This document shows, in pieces, positions 11,820 to 21,654 of a stretch of 64,000 nt of DNA. The position numbers and the translations under genes were made by a program. Under the pieces are notes generated by a model. That model ran no database searches. It saw nothing but the letters and a program-made list of their open reading frames with translations, and was not told the DNA's origin. The stretch is taken from contig JANBVO010000031.1 of NCBI GenBank assembly GCA_030052745.1, positions 186,001-250,000 of the forward strand, in the 5' to 3' direction. The stretch is from Pleurostoma richardsiae. Lineage: Eukaryota > Ascomycota > Sordariomycetes > Calosphaeriales > Pleurostomataceae. Position 1 is the first letter of the stretch. Each line of letters begins with the position of its first letter.

Positions 11820-12482
11820 GCCCAAGCGTCTGGGCGCCTCGAGGAACAGCTGAATCCCACCGCGACTTGAGGGGCGGGACTCCGTTTAATGACCGGTTGC
11901 TTTCGGAGCTGGCAGGATCGATATCAGGCCGTAAAGCGACTCCTTTCAAGCTGCAGGCTGTTTCGAGCAGGGCTATCTACAAACTCAACTCGACAGCCCC
12001 GCAAGATGACATGGGAAATGAGGTCTCGCGGTTAATCCATATATAATCAACGTATGCGTAATGAACAGCAGGCGGTACTGAAATGACTTTTTGCTCGCTC
12101 CTGTAGATAATTGGCCTAATACATAGGCTCAAGAAATAGGAAATGTACGTGGTTCCCCCAGCGAAGCTGCATGTTTCACGTTCTCGACCGTCCTCTCAGA
12201 ACCTGCCCATCAGCTTCGGTTAAAGTACAACGCCGTCGTGGCTCCTAGGAAAATCAAAATCAGCATGTCACCAAACTAGAGCTATCTCTGGTCGTCCAAA
12301 GCCCCACGCCTTATCTCTCAGCCGCCAACCGTTTCGTTCCAATACTGCTCTTCGAAACAGCCCGAATATCTTTCCCCTTTTGGTTTCAGTTGTTTGTCCC
12401 GGACATTTTAGCGACCTCGGATAGCCAGCTCGGGCACCCAGTGGTTGGCTTCCCAAGGGACATACGAGATAACATGCACGGC
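11820..12482. other. Convergent 3' intergenic region
   Basis: 663 bp between two converging genes. I see nothing beyond short spurious open frames. Confidence 0.5.
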
Positions 12483-12983
12483 TCAAACACCCCAACGTGA
12501 AAGGGTCTCCTGCCCCTTGTCTGTGAACAGAAGCTTGCCCGTCAAATATCCAACTCCGTAGATGAAAGGATAGCGCCCTTGCCACCACCAGAAATGGTCA
12601 CGGGAGCCGAACCAGCCGAACACACGATCAAGGTTGTAGCAGAGGTCGTTGCAAGCACCCAGAACCAGGAGGCTCAAAATGGCGCAGAAGTGGACGGCCT
12701 TGCTCCCGTAGTGCTTATCGACAATGAAGGCGTTGACAAGGCCACCCATCGCGCCACCCATCCCCAGGGGGCAGAAGAAGACTGTCCACATGAGCCTTGG
12801 GAACATGTCTCGAAAGCCAGAAAAGACGACGATGCTTATAAGGAGCATTGAAATCTCAAATATGAAAGAATTGAGCCAGAAGAGGAAGAAGGGCCGCAAG
12901 TAAATTGCACGGCGCTTCTCAGCGAGAGGGCCGTTTTCGGATGTAACGAGGACTTGGTACGAGACATGGTCTTGGGAAGACAT
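12483..12983 (-). CDS. Small four-helix membrane protein, function unknown
   Basis: A single exon from the ATG at 12983 encodes 166 residues. In-frame codons continue upstream to another ATG at 13073, but the later start gives a normal polar N-tail. Four hydrophobic helices are visible, starting near YLRPFFLFWLNSFIFEISML, followed by GFRDMFPRL, GGAMGGLVNAFIVD, a Cys/Leu-rich helix (AILSLLVLGACNDLCYNLD) and a Trp-rich loop ending GYLTGKLLF. I do not recognise the family. It resembles no transporter I know, and at this length it is more likely a membrane-embedded accessory protein. It lies 842 bp from the 3' end of the metallo-hydrolase gene, on the same strand. Confidence 0.65.
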   Translation of the reverse strand: MSSQDHVSYQVLVTSENGPLAEKRRAIYLRPFFLFWLNSFIFEISMLLISIVVFSGFRDMFPRLMWTVFFCPLGMGGAMGGLVNAFIVDKHYGSKAVHFCAILSLLVLGACNDLCYNLDRVFGWFGSRDHFWWWQGRYPFIYGVGYLTGKLLFTDKGQETLSRWGV

Positions 12984-13825
12984 GGTGATGAGGCCGCAGG
13001 GAAGGCTGGCTCGCTCTGGGATTAATAGCTGGTTGCAAACAAAACAGAATTTGGGGTTGTATCTCTGGAACACAAGCTGTGTTACGGACCCTTAAGTAGG
13101 CGTACCGGGGATCCTACCGAAAGAAGCGCCTCACCGCTTCTGAGGGTGAAACCGAACAAGATGATATTAGTGAACACAATCTACGGGGTACCATGCTATG
13201 TTTCCCACTATGCTTCCAGGGAAGTTGAGCGAGGAGGTCCACTGTACAGGTTAGTTACAGCGAACAGCCCCTCTAAATATTCCGGGGGGTATTCCGGGGG
13301 GAAGTCCAATAGGAAAGTCCGTCTGTGGTGAAATCCATACTTGATATTACCAGGTTCATCGAAAGCGGAGAGACAGTTCTCTTAGTGGGGTCCTCCGGAT
13401 TCTTCTGCAGGATTAGCAGGAAGAGGTCAACAGAGTACCTGCAAATACTTCCAATCATGCCTACACAAGACACCTTACCGTGCCGTATCTAGCTAAAGGG
13501 AAGTATACCAAAGGTCAGCGGCAGATCGTGGAGTAGCGTGGAAGTGGAGTCCGACCGGCGCGTGCCGAAGATCGAGAACTGCCGGGCGCCGAAAACCTCC
13601 ACTTTCGTATCCACTCAGACCTCGGACCTCGGTTTGCACCGTAAGGCTGGGGTTAGTGCTTGAGCAGTTGAAGACAACGCCAACATACACTGCATAGCCT
13701 ACTCCGTACATCGAACAGGATACCAGCTCCTGATGGAAGAACTTTCGTTTCGGAGCCTCAAATTCAGAACGGTATGTAATGCCAACGAATAGATTTGATA
13801 CAAACTTGGTACCTAGGTGACTGCT
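12984..13825. other. Intergenic region
   Basis: 842 bp with no supported gene. It contains a perfect tandem 12-mer at 13278-13301 and a degenerate TACCTAGGT word near 13810. Confidence 0.5.
13278..13301 (+). repeat. Perfect tandem 12-mer (two copies of TATTCCGGGGGG)
   Basis: Positions 13278-13289 and 13290-13301 are identical. It may be a small slippage repeat with no wider meaning. Confidence 0.8.
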
Positions 13826-14692
13826 CTACTGTTGCTTGTTCTTCACCGCCGCCTGTGCTCCGGCAATGATGGCATGTGGATTTAGCCGATCAGGAAACAA
13901 ATCCTTCATTCGGCTTACGATCTGTTCAGCAGTTTCTGAACGTCTCACCGTCTCCTCAAAGGCGGTAATGTAACCCTTCGTCGATTGGAGGTAGTATGCT
14001 CCATCAACTGAACCGGGTCGCTTATGCCCCGCAATGACCACCTTAGGATTCAGGGCCTCGATAGTTTCGATCGCCCTGATCCACTCCAGTCGCTTCTCCG
14101 TCGTATCTGCTTCTCCAAAGTACTGGTGGACGTCGCCGTAGACAGCATCGCCTGCCACCACCAGATCCAGCTCTGGAACGTGTAGGATTGTCGTGTCGAA
14201 AGTGTCCGTATGCCCAACCTCGTGAATCCGGAGCACGTGTCCTTCTATCTCGAGTGTGTTGGTCTTCATCGGCTCAGCCAGCGTAACAGGCTCCGCGATT
14301 TGATTGCCAGGGAAGAACCTGAGCCACGCGCCATTCCACCATGCAGGCTCAAGTTGCTGTTTCATATGAGCCACCGTCCCAGCCGTGGCGACAGCCTGCA
14401 CGTCGGGCCAGTGCTTCTTCAGCACGGTAATGCCGAAGAAATGATCTCCATGGCCGTGAGTGACGTATATGTACCTGAGTTGCTTTCCCGGAATCACTTG
14501 CTTGATCCAGCGGACGAGGTCTTCCGTCTGGGCCACTGAGATCGGGGTGTCAACAAGAACGGCTTGGTTCTTGCTGTGGATCAAGGTGCAGGATATGGGC
14601 GAGAAAAGGCTCTCCTCGCCATTGCGGAGAACAGCAATTGGAAGCCGTGATGAAATGTAAATATCAGCTCGAAGGAGAGATTCCTGCTCCAT
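13826..14692 (-). CDS. Metallo-beta-lactamase-fold hydrolase
   Basis: A single exon from the ATG at 14692 gives 288 residues; an upstream GTG at 14716 is in frame but is not a plausible eukaryotic start. The zinc motif HGHGDH (TxHxHxDH type) is followed by GHTDT, then GDAVYGDVH with the bridging Asp, and GHKRPG with the last His, in the usual order. There is no signal peptide or membrane segment, so it is probably cytosolic. Fungal members of this type open lactone, lactam or thioester bonds. Its start faces the alpha/beta hydrolase gene across 517 bp, so the two may share regulation. The substrate is unknown. Confidence 0.9.
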   Translation of the reverse strand: MEQESLLRADIYISSRLPIAVLRNGEESLFSPISCTLIHSKNQAVLVDTPISVAQTEDLVRWIKQVIPGKQLRYIYVTHGHGDHFFGITVLKKHWPDVQAVATAGTVAHMKQQLEPAWWNGAWLRFFPGNQIAEPVTLAEPMKTNTLEIEGHVLRIHEVGHTDTFDTTILHVPELDLVVAGDAVYGDVHQYFGEADTTEKRLEWIRAIETIEALNPKVVIAGHKRPGSVDGAYYLQSTKGYITAFEETVRRSETAEQIVSRMKDLFPDRLNPHAIIAGAQAAVKNKQQ

Positions 14693-14856
14693 GCTGTTTA
14701 GCTTTCGGTATCTCACTTCAATCTTCTAGCAATAAAAGAGACGGGCTTGTGGTGAATCCGGATAGGAAGGTTCACTGCAGAAGTGTCTCATGTGAACCAT
14801 TATCTGGGAGAAGATGTCTTTTACTGAGCACATCTCGACTGCACATGCTGTTTTAC

Positions 14857-14868
14857 CCTCGGCCGAGG
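14857..14868. promoter_or_regulatory. Palindrome CCTCGGCCGAGG, possible zinc-cluster site
   Basis: A perfect 12-bp palindrome with CGG and CCG triplets in inverted orientation and no spacer, roughly central in the divergent promoter. Zn2Cys6 proteins bind paired CGG triplets, and one such gene lies at 21655-23394. The link is inference. Confidence 0.35.
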
Positions 14869-15102
14869 CAGTTGAGACAGCCTACTGCATCAGGGGGCGG
14901 ATACATCCTGTGCTGATGTCTTCTCCAGACATGACTCCAGTCTTCAATACCGAGCAAATAATCTGATAGGTTGTCTTGATGCGGAGGAGAGGAGAATGAT
15001 CAGTAAACAACGAAATCGAGCGGGAACACCCTCGGGTAAGGAAATAGAGGGGCTGAGAAGGGGTACGGGAGGCTGAAGGACAAAGGACAATCCTTTGCCT
15101 GC

Positions 15103-15110
15103 CATATAAA
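15103..15110 (+). promoter_or_regulatory. TATA-like element (CATATAAA)
   Basis: Located 100 bp before the ATG of the alpha/beta hydrolase, a plausible distance for a start site near 15135 and a leader of about 75 nt. Confidence 0.35.
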
Positions 15111-15209
15111 CCCGGATAGATAGCGTTACCATGACTGGACCACATTGCTTTCCATACACTGAGAAGTCGAAGAATCTACACTTTTATCTCAGTGTCTCAT
15201 CGTTGTACA

Positions 15210-16267
15210 ATGCCTCGATATTCCAGCTCCTTCGACGGAGCTCAACTCTTCTATCGTGACTTCATTCCGGCAGCTCGACCACCTCCCTTTCAGGCCAAAC
15301 AGGTGGATGGGACATCCCTGAATCTGACTCTTGTCTTTATCCATCAATGGCCTCTTTCATCTCGGATGTACGATCCGTTACTGCTGAGTCTCTGCGAGAC
15401 TCATCGTTTCCGATGCGTGGCTGTTGACAGGCGCGGGTTCGGCCAAAGTGACTGGACTGGTGGCGATCTCAAGGGAGACATTGACTACAGTGTTCTCGCC
15501 CAAGATGTCGTTGACCTCTTGGAGAAGATCAAGCCCGGTCCCTTCGTATTCATTGCTGCCAGTATGGGCACTGGTGAGACCCTGTTGTCATATTTACGCA
15601 GTTCATATATCCAAGCCCACTGCAAGGTAGGTCGCGCGGAACTGGAGACAAAGTAAAACCGAATTAAGCAAGCCACAGGCATTTCTCTGGATCAGCACTT
15701 GTCTCCCGTACCCAGTCGCATCGTCTGAGTCCCCCGGTGCAACGCCAAGGCAGCTCTGGGATTCGGTTTTAGAGTCATTACGAACTAGTCGATCACAGTT
15801 CGTTTCGACGGGTCTGACTGGACCGTTGGGTATTGGGGAGGCTGCTGCTAATCTGTCAGAGAAGGACATTGAACTCTATGAGAGGATCTTTGATGCGGCA
15901 GACGCCCTGGCAATCGAGAGAGCTGTTCAGATATATACCTCTGAGGACTTAACGCAGCAGCTGGCTCACTTTGGTCAGAACAGCAACGTTCCGCTTCTGC
16001 TTATTCACGGCGAGATGGACGGCGGTGTACCCCTTGCAGCAAGCGCTCAACGAGTGCAGGAATTAGTTCCGAGAGCACAGCTCGCTGTATATGACGGCGG
16101 AGGACATGGTTTGTAGACCCACCCAAAATGTTCAGGATGAACTGGACTGATGCTGGCATCAAGTTCTCGTCGCTTCCCACCCCGACCGCCTTCTAAAAGA
16201 TATATTGGGCTTTGTGAGTAAGATCAGCGATGTAACGGCAGAGGACCCGCGGAAAAGTCAATTGTAG
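15210..16267 (+). CDS. Alpha/beta-fold hydrolase
   Basis: Exons 15210-15626, 15679-16108 and 16164-16267 (introns of 52 and 55 nt) give 316 residues. The fold is clear: FIHQWPLSSRMYDPLL (oxyanion loop with HQW), VDRRGFGQSDW, the nucleophile elbow AASMG around the serine in VFIAASMGTGE, the Asp region LLIHGEMDGGVP, and the catalytic His in DGGGH. The last intron falls directly after that His. Joining it restores LVASHPDRLLKDILGFV, the usual C-terminal helix; without splicing, a stop follows at 16116. The first Gly of the usual GxSxG is Ala here. It probably cleaves an ester or lactone, or is a haloperoxidase-like hydrolase. It is divergent from the metallo-hydrolase. Confidence 0.85.
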
Positions 16268-16996
16268 AACAATCGCGGACTTCTTTGAAGTAATAGAGTC
16301 TAGAAGACCCTGTCAATTCTTTGCGGAAGATGAGAAGGTACATTGAGGTAGGGTCAGGCGACAAGCGAATGAACGTGAACAGATGACATATAAACAGGCA
16401 AGGAGCAAACAAGAAACTTCATGAATGTGCTGTACAATTACGGGGATGATCAGAAAGCGGAAGCGTATCTGGGTACAGATCAGGAAGGATGTATGGAACC
16501 AGAGACGATTACCAGTAATCATTTAGCCAATGCAGTTTGGCCGTCTGGCGATCACGAGAACACGCTATATGCCCCTGTCTCCCTGATCAACGTGTCACGC
16601 AGTGAACGCCGGTGCAACTCGAAGACAATATATCCCCCTCAAGCCTCTACATTTATTGTACGATTCTTAGACTATGCGACAAGACGTCAGAACTGCCTCA
16701 AACAATACTTGGGGTGGCACGTGATGGATCGCGCCCTTGTGAAGACAGAGGCATCTCGGGTCTAGTTGCCGAAAAGATGGACGAACTACGTAATTCTAGG
16801 GGCTGACTTAGTTCTCGACTCCGCTTTCGGGGTGATGCCGCATCGTCGAATCCCACTTCCTTGCGGTGAGGGAGAACATCAAACCCCCACTTATCACCGC
16901 TAGCCGTGCCGACGATTCAAAGCCATATACGGCATAAGTCAAGAAACCAAGATCTTTAGGCAAAACCGCAACTATCAGTATCAAATTAAGGTCGCA
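16268..16996. other. Intergenic region
   Basis: 729 bp that hold the promoter of the MFS gene. The open frame at 16421-16765 is low in family-like features and I do not call it a gene. Confidence 0.5.
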
Positions 16997-18455
16997 ATGC
17001 CGACGAACGAGGACGTTGCTCTTCGCGAGCAGCTACCGCCAGACTCCGTCGACCAAGATGAAGCTCCCGGCGCAGAGCAAGACACGGACAGCTCTAATGA
17101 AGCCATACTCAGGCATTCAGAGTCGAAGAGGAAGCGGGCTTCCGTCCTTGTGGGCCAGGCGCTATTACAGCTACCAATATGGGGTCAGGCCGCCCTCTCT
17201 GCAAGACAGGTGTAAGAAAGCGGGCTAATGAAGGCGCACAGGGTTCGCCATGAGCTACGGCGTTTTCCAGGAGTACTTCTCCGGGAACTGGTCTCTGCAT
17301 GGCAGTCAGAACATCACCGGTATCATCGGCACGACCTCGAACGGAGTCATGTATCTCTCTATGCCCTTCCTCTTCGCTCTCTTCACCAAGCGGTGGGCGC
17401 GCTATCGCCAAATCGCAGCCCTCTGCGGCGCCGCGCTGGCGACCATCGGCTTCCTCCTCTCATCCTTCAGCACCGACGTCTGGCATCTGGTTGCGACGCA
17501 GGGCGTCATCGCGGCGCTGGGGTGCAGTCTTGTCTACAGCCCGATGACGCTCTCGCTCGGCGAATGGTTCAACAGCAGCAACAGGGCGGTCGCGTACGGC
17601 GTCGTCTTCTCCTGCAAGAACATCGTCGGATCAACCTGCCCCTTCCTCTTCCGCGTCCTGCTAGACCACCTCAGCTTCCGCGTCACGCTGCGTGCGTGGG
17701 CAGCTATTACCGCCGGGTCCAGCGTCCTCGCCATCGCCCTGGTGCCGACCCACCCCTCGAGCCTATCGGGTCCCGGCGCCGACCACCACGGCCGTCGCGC
17801 GATCCCGTGGCACTTCCTCCGCCATCGCACCTTCTACATCTACTCTGTCGCCACGGTCCTGCAGAGCTGCGGCTACGGCATCCCACAGACGTACCTGAAC
17901 ACCTACGCCAAGGAGGTGACGCAGGTGTCCCAGACCTCGGCCACCCTGCTGCTCACGCTATTTAACGTTCCTGGCATCGCCTCGTCCGCCTTCTTCGGCT
18001 ATCTCAGCGACAACCGGCACCTGCGCCTTTCCGCACCCACCGTCACAGCCGTCTCCGCCGTCTGCTCCGCGCTGTCGGCCTGGCTGCTGTGGGGGCTGAC
18101 CTCAGGCGGCAGCATGGCGCTACTGGTGCTGTTCTCCGTGACCTTTGGCTTCTTCGCCGGCGGGTACAGCTCGACCTGGGGCGGCGTGATGAACGAGCTG
18201 GAGCGCGAGGCGGCACGCTGGAACGAGCCGGTCGACAGTGGGATGCTCTACGGGCTCCTGAACGGAGCCAGGGGCATCGGGTACGTGAGTGGGGGGCTGG
18301 CAGGCGTAGAGCTGCTGAAGGCCGGGAGGGATGCCGGATCAGTTGGCGGTTATGGGTACGGGACTAGCTACGGGCCGTTGATTATTTTCACGGGGCTTTC
18401 GACCGTATTTGGTGGCTGGGGTCTGCTGTGGAAGTGGGAGAGGCTGCTACGATGA
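16997..18455 (+). CDS. MFS transporter, monocarboxylate-transporter-like (MCT/MCH type)
   Basis: Exons 16997-17183 and 17242-18455 with a 58-nt intron give 466 residues. A polar N-tail of about 50 residues leads to the first helix; the join reads QLPIWGFAMSYGVFQEYF, typical of fungal MCH-type carriers. About 12 membrane helices follow, with the mid-protein FSTDVWHLVATQGVIAALGC and CKNIVGSTCPFLFRVLLDH segments and, in the second half, VFGGWGLLWKWE at the end. Fungal members carry monocarboxylates, riboflavin or pathway intermediates across the plasma membrane. It lies between two hydrolase genes and a cupin/SDR pair, so it may export or import their substrate. The specificity is unknown. Confidence 0.88.
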
Positions 18456-18741
18456 AAGCTCTTGTCGCCTGATTGCTCCTCTGATCGCTTATTCATCTCG
18501 GACTCCATTCATTTTGCTCTATATTCGACTCAAATACTGGTCGTGATCGGGCAAGAGATCAGGAGAACCCAGGTGTCGAGAACGATCTCCGGAAGGTGCC
18601 TTCCTGCTGTATATAGCCCGCCGAACTTCGGATGCCAGTGCATGATACGTGATACGGGGCATTATGCTTTCTCATCTCCATGGATTATATTCCTTGGGTA
18701 CCAAAAGGGGTTTCTGTAGGAATATACTAGGCTATACTTGA

Positions 18742-19269
18742 TCACATCTCGAAGTGTTCCTTCAGCGTCCCACCCGCGACCTTGACGGGCTTCGAATCCT
18801 GGAGCACAAACAACACACGCGCCCACTCGGTCTGACTGACGTTCCGCCAACGGTGCATCGTCCCACGCTGGACGACGATATCGCCTCGCCGCATCGTCCT
18901 CACTTCACCACTGTCTAGGACCAGCTCAACATCCCCCTCGATCACGACAGCATAGTCGAGCGACACGGTCCGGTGCAAAGGGCCATCGCTCGCCGGGGCC
19001 ACGTCTATCATGCTCAGCACGGTGCCGCCCGGTACAGTGATGCCGGGAGTGTTGGTCAGGTAGTGCTGGTAGGTTGCCAGGTCCTTGCTTGGGTCGCTCG
19101 GGAACTCGTTCGTGACATAATCGAGGTAGAGGGTATCGCCAGTGGGGATGATCGTGGCGGAAACGGTCTCGGGGATGTCCTTGTTGAAGATCGCGAGGCC
19201 TTCAGCGTTGTGGTCCGTGATGAACCGACTAGCCTGCCGGAGGTTATTGGGAGGGGGCTGATGGGCCAT
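18742..19269 (-). CDS. Cupin-domain protein
   Basis: A single exon from the ATG at 19269 gives 175 residues. The C-terminal two thirds form one cupin barrel: LHRTVSLDYAVVIEGDVELVLDSGE (motif 1, but with an incomplete set of metal-binding His), then GDIVVQRGTMHRWRN (motif 2 with the conserved H). The N-terminal third contains a Pro/Asn-rich lead and a strand-rich segment. Small cupins of this length are common in fungal metabolite and catabolic clusters as isomerases, decarboxylases or dioxygenase-like enzymes. With few metal ligands it may be non-enzymatic. It converges on the MFS gene and diverges from the SDR gene. Confidence 0.85.
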   Translation of the reverse strand: MAHQPPPNNLRQASRFITDHNAEGLAIFNKDIPETVSATIIPTGDTLYLDYVTNEFPSDPSKDLATYQHYLTNTPGITVPGGTVLSMIDVAPASDGPLHRTVSLDYAVVIEGDVELVLDSGEVRTMRRGDIVVQRGTMHRWRNVSQTEWARVLFVLQDSKPVKVAGGTLKEHFEM

Positions 19270-20503
19270 GATCGAGGTATGTTGTGAATGGTTTAACCTC
19301 TTGATTAGTGATGGTACTTCATAGTAGTAGGTAATCGCAGACAGTGATAATCCCAGGTCCTACCTGGCTTTTAAAATACTCTTGACATATACAACATATC
19401 GAATCACCACTAGAGTTGACGGCCTAATCTTTACCCCGAGCTTTGTAAATCTGCAAGAGACGGGTAGATGAACTCCGCCGTGTTACTCAATCCTCCGTAT
19501 GGTTGGGCCCTTTCCGAAGGAAAAGTGGACCCATGATTTATTCATTTGGCCTAGATTCATGAGGGATCATCCGACTACTGAACGTCTTGGGTCCAACGTC
19601 TACTCAATGCCAAAGACAGCCGTAGCCAGCGGTCGTTTGCCATCGGTGGGCCCTCGTCTTGATCGTGTATATTTCCACAGCTCGTCATCCGCGCAACCAT
19701 ATCATACCCGGCTGTGATATGGCCGATAAGTTGCTTGCTCCTTTGGCGACTATCTTGACGCTTCAAGTTGCCGATCTGGTTGATCTCCCCCACGGCTCTA
19801 TTGTATCTTGTTTATGCTGCCAAGTCTCAAGTTTTTCTTTCTAGTGGAAAGAGCGGATGAGGACAACTTCAATAATAAACCCTTGTCTCGTTTGTGGCCG
19901 GACGGGAGGGCGATCGGGTTGCACCTCGATAGACTCCCTCGAGCCGACAAGCCCGGATCCGGGCCCTACACTGCCAGTGCCGCTTGGATGGAACAACGCG
20001 TAGCCCCGCGTACCGAACACTCGGCCGAGACATCAGTCTGGCCAGCATCCTCTGCCCGTTCGGCAGCGCTAGGACGACATGTGTATGTCTGGTACTGCGT
20101 GCGTCCTCGCGACGGCGTCAATGTAGTGGAGACCAATCGTGCTTCTTGATTGGTGTGTTCTCCTATTTCATCTTGTGATTGGTGCCACCCAGACCAGTGG
20201 AGCTTCCTTCGAGACCATGAGAGCTCTCTTCCATGATACGACTCGCTCTCTTTCCCTAGCTCGTCTTCAAGTGTGGCATACCAGCACAAGACGGGGTCTT
20301 GCAAGCTTCAGAGTCCGAAGAAAGAACTGTCCGATACCGAGCTCTGTTCCGTTTTAAACTGTAATAGATCCCCTCCCTCCCAACGGCTGGGACCTCCACA
20401 CCATCACTTCCTTCACCAAAGCTCTATCTACCATACATCGCGTAACAACACGATATTTTGCATCAAGCGCCTAACTGAAATACACAGTGTGGGTCTGAAA
20501 ATC
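19270..20503. promoter_or_regulatory. Divergent intergenic region of cupin and SDR genes
   Basis: 1.2 kb with no supported gene; open frames at 19499-20304 overlap in several frames. It contains a 14-bp perfect palindrome at 19951-19964. Confidence 0.45.
19951..19964. promoter_or_regulatory. Palindrome GCCCGGATCCGGGC, possible zinc-cluster site
   Basis: A perfect 14-bp palindrome with CGG-N2-CCG at its centre, in the shared promoter of the cupin and SDR genes. This fits the inverted CGG pairs bound by Zn2Cys6 dimers. The Zn2Cys6 gene at 21655-23394 converges on the SDR gene and is the natural candidate. No binding evidence is available. Confidence 0.35.
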
Positions 20504-21424
20504 ATGAAGGTCTCCGCCTTCAACCCAGACAAGGCCATCCCCCGGCTCGACGGAAAAGTCATCCTTATCACCGGCGGCAACGTCGGCATCGGCAAAGAAA
20601 CCGCCATCCAGCTGTCCAAACACAGCCCCTCCGAAGTCTGGGTCGCGTCCCGCAGCCGCGAGCGCACACAACCCGCCCTCGACGAGATCCAGGCCGCCGC
20701 CTCGTTCGGCGTCTCCGTCCGCTTCCTGCAGCTCGACCTCACCTCCTTCGACTCCATCAAGGCCGCCGCCCGGACCTTCCTCGCCTCCGCCTCCCGGCTC
20801 GACACCCTCATCTGCAACGCCGGCGTCTTGGGCGGACCCCCGGGTATGACAAAGGATGGCTACGAGCTTCGTTTCGGGACGAACCACATCGGCCATGCGC
20901 TGCTGGTCAAGCTGCTGACCCCGCTGCTGCTGAAGACGGCGGGCGTGACATCGGCACGAGACGTCCGCGTCGTGATGGTGGCGTCAGAGGGACACAAGTG
21001 GGTGCCCAAGGAGGGCATCCACATCGAAAAGATGAAGACCGACGGGGCAGGGCTATCCGCCCCAGACCTGTACTGCGAGAGCAAGTTGGCCAACGTCCTG
21101 TACGGGCAGGAGCTGGCGCGTCGGTTCCCCCAGTTCACGTCGGTGCCGATCGACCCAGGCAACGTCAAGACCGGGCTGTTCACATCCAATGGGGGCGGTC
21201 TTCTCATCCGTGTGCTGAACTTAGGCGTGCACTTGATAGGCGTGTCGGTGCAGGACGGCGCAAAGAATCACCTCTGGGCTGCAACCTCGAACGACGTCGT
21301 GAGCGGAGAGTATTATGTGCCTGTCGGTGAGGCTGGTAAAGGGGGCCCATTCTCGAAAGACGATGCGCTGAGGAAGAAGCTGTGGGAGTGGACCGAGAAG
21401 GAACTGGAAGGGCACAGCATTTGA
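20504..21424 (+). CDS. Short-chain dehydrogenase/reductase (SDR, retinol-dehydrogenase-like)
   Basis: A single exon from the ATG at 20504 encodes 306 residues; the frame is open further upstream but without SDR-like sequence. The cofactor motif LITGGNVGIGKETA (TGxxxGIG) is followed by the LDLTSFDSI acidic turn, the structural LICNAGVLGG motif, GTNHIGHALLVKLLTPLL, a Ser in VMVASEGHKW, and the catalytic YCESKLAN (YxxxK). It is a classical NAD(P)-dependent oxidoreductase of the WW-domain-oxidoreductase/RDH type, probably cytosolic. The substrate is unknown. It shares a promoter region with the cupin gene and converges on a Zn2Cys6 regulator, which suggests one small pathway. Confidence 0.9.
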   Translation: MKVSAFNPDKAIPRLDGKVILITGGNVGIGKETAIQLSKHSPSEVWVASRSRERTQPALDEIQAAASFGVSVRFLQLDLTSFDSIKAAARTFLASASRLDTLICNAGVLGGPPGMTKDGYELRFGTNHIGHALLVKLLTPLLLKTAGVTSARDVRVVMVASEGHKWVPKEGIHIEKMKTDGAGLSAPDLYCESKLANVLYGQELARRFPQFTSVPIDPGNVKTGLFTSNGGGLLIRVLNLGVHLIGVSVQDGAKNHLWAATSNDVVSGEYYVPVGEAGKGGPFSKDDALRKKLWEWTEKELEGHSI

Positions 21425-21654
21425 TTCTGGGTAGACAGTGATTGTCGAAGCAATCAGGCTGTTTTGTCTTTCGGTGTAGTTTCCAGCGGCGTTCTCAACG
21501 GTGTCTGCTGGGCGTCTGAGTGATAGGCTCGGCTGCCCCTCCTCTCGCTCTGACTTGTCATGATCTTGTTCGTACCTTAACTTAGTAATTCCTCAAGTCT
21601 AATCCATCAGGTGGCGATTGAACGATTGCTGCGATGTCGCTACTGCATGCTGAC

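Larger units (their letters stand above)
14693..15209. promoter_or_regulatory. Divergent promoter of the two hydrolase genes
   Basis: 517 bp between the start codons of the metallo-hydrolase (leftward) and the alpha/beta hydrolase (rightward). It contains a 12-bp perfect palindrome at 14857-14868 and a TATA-like CATATAAA at 15103-15110. Confidence 0.5.

Noticed and set aside
16421-16765. 114-residue plus-strand frame before the MFS gene
   Set aside because: Its composition and lack of any motif suggest chance; it overlaps a second spurious frame.
17228-17965. 245-residue frame inside the MFS gene
   Set aside because: An Arg/Pro/His-rich shadow in another frame of the transporter, with no membrane segments.
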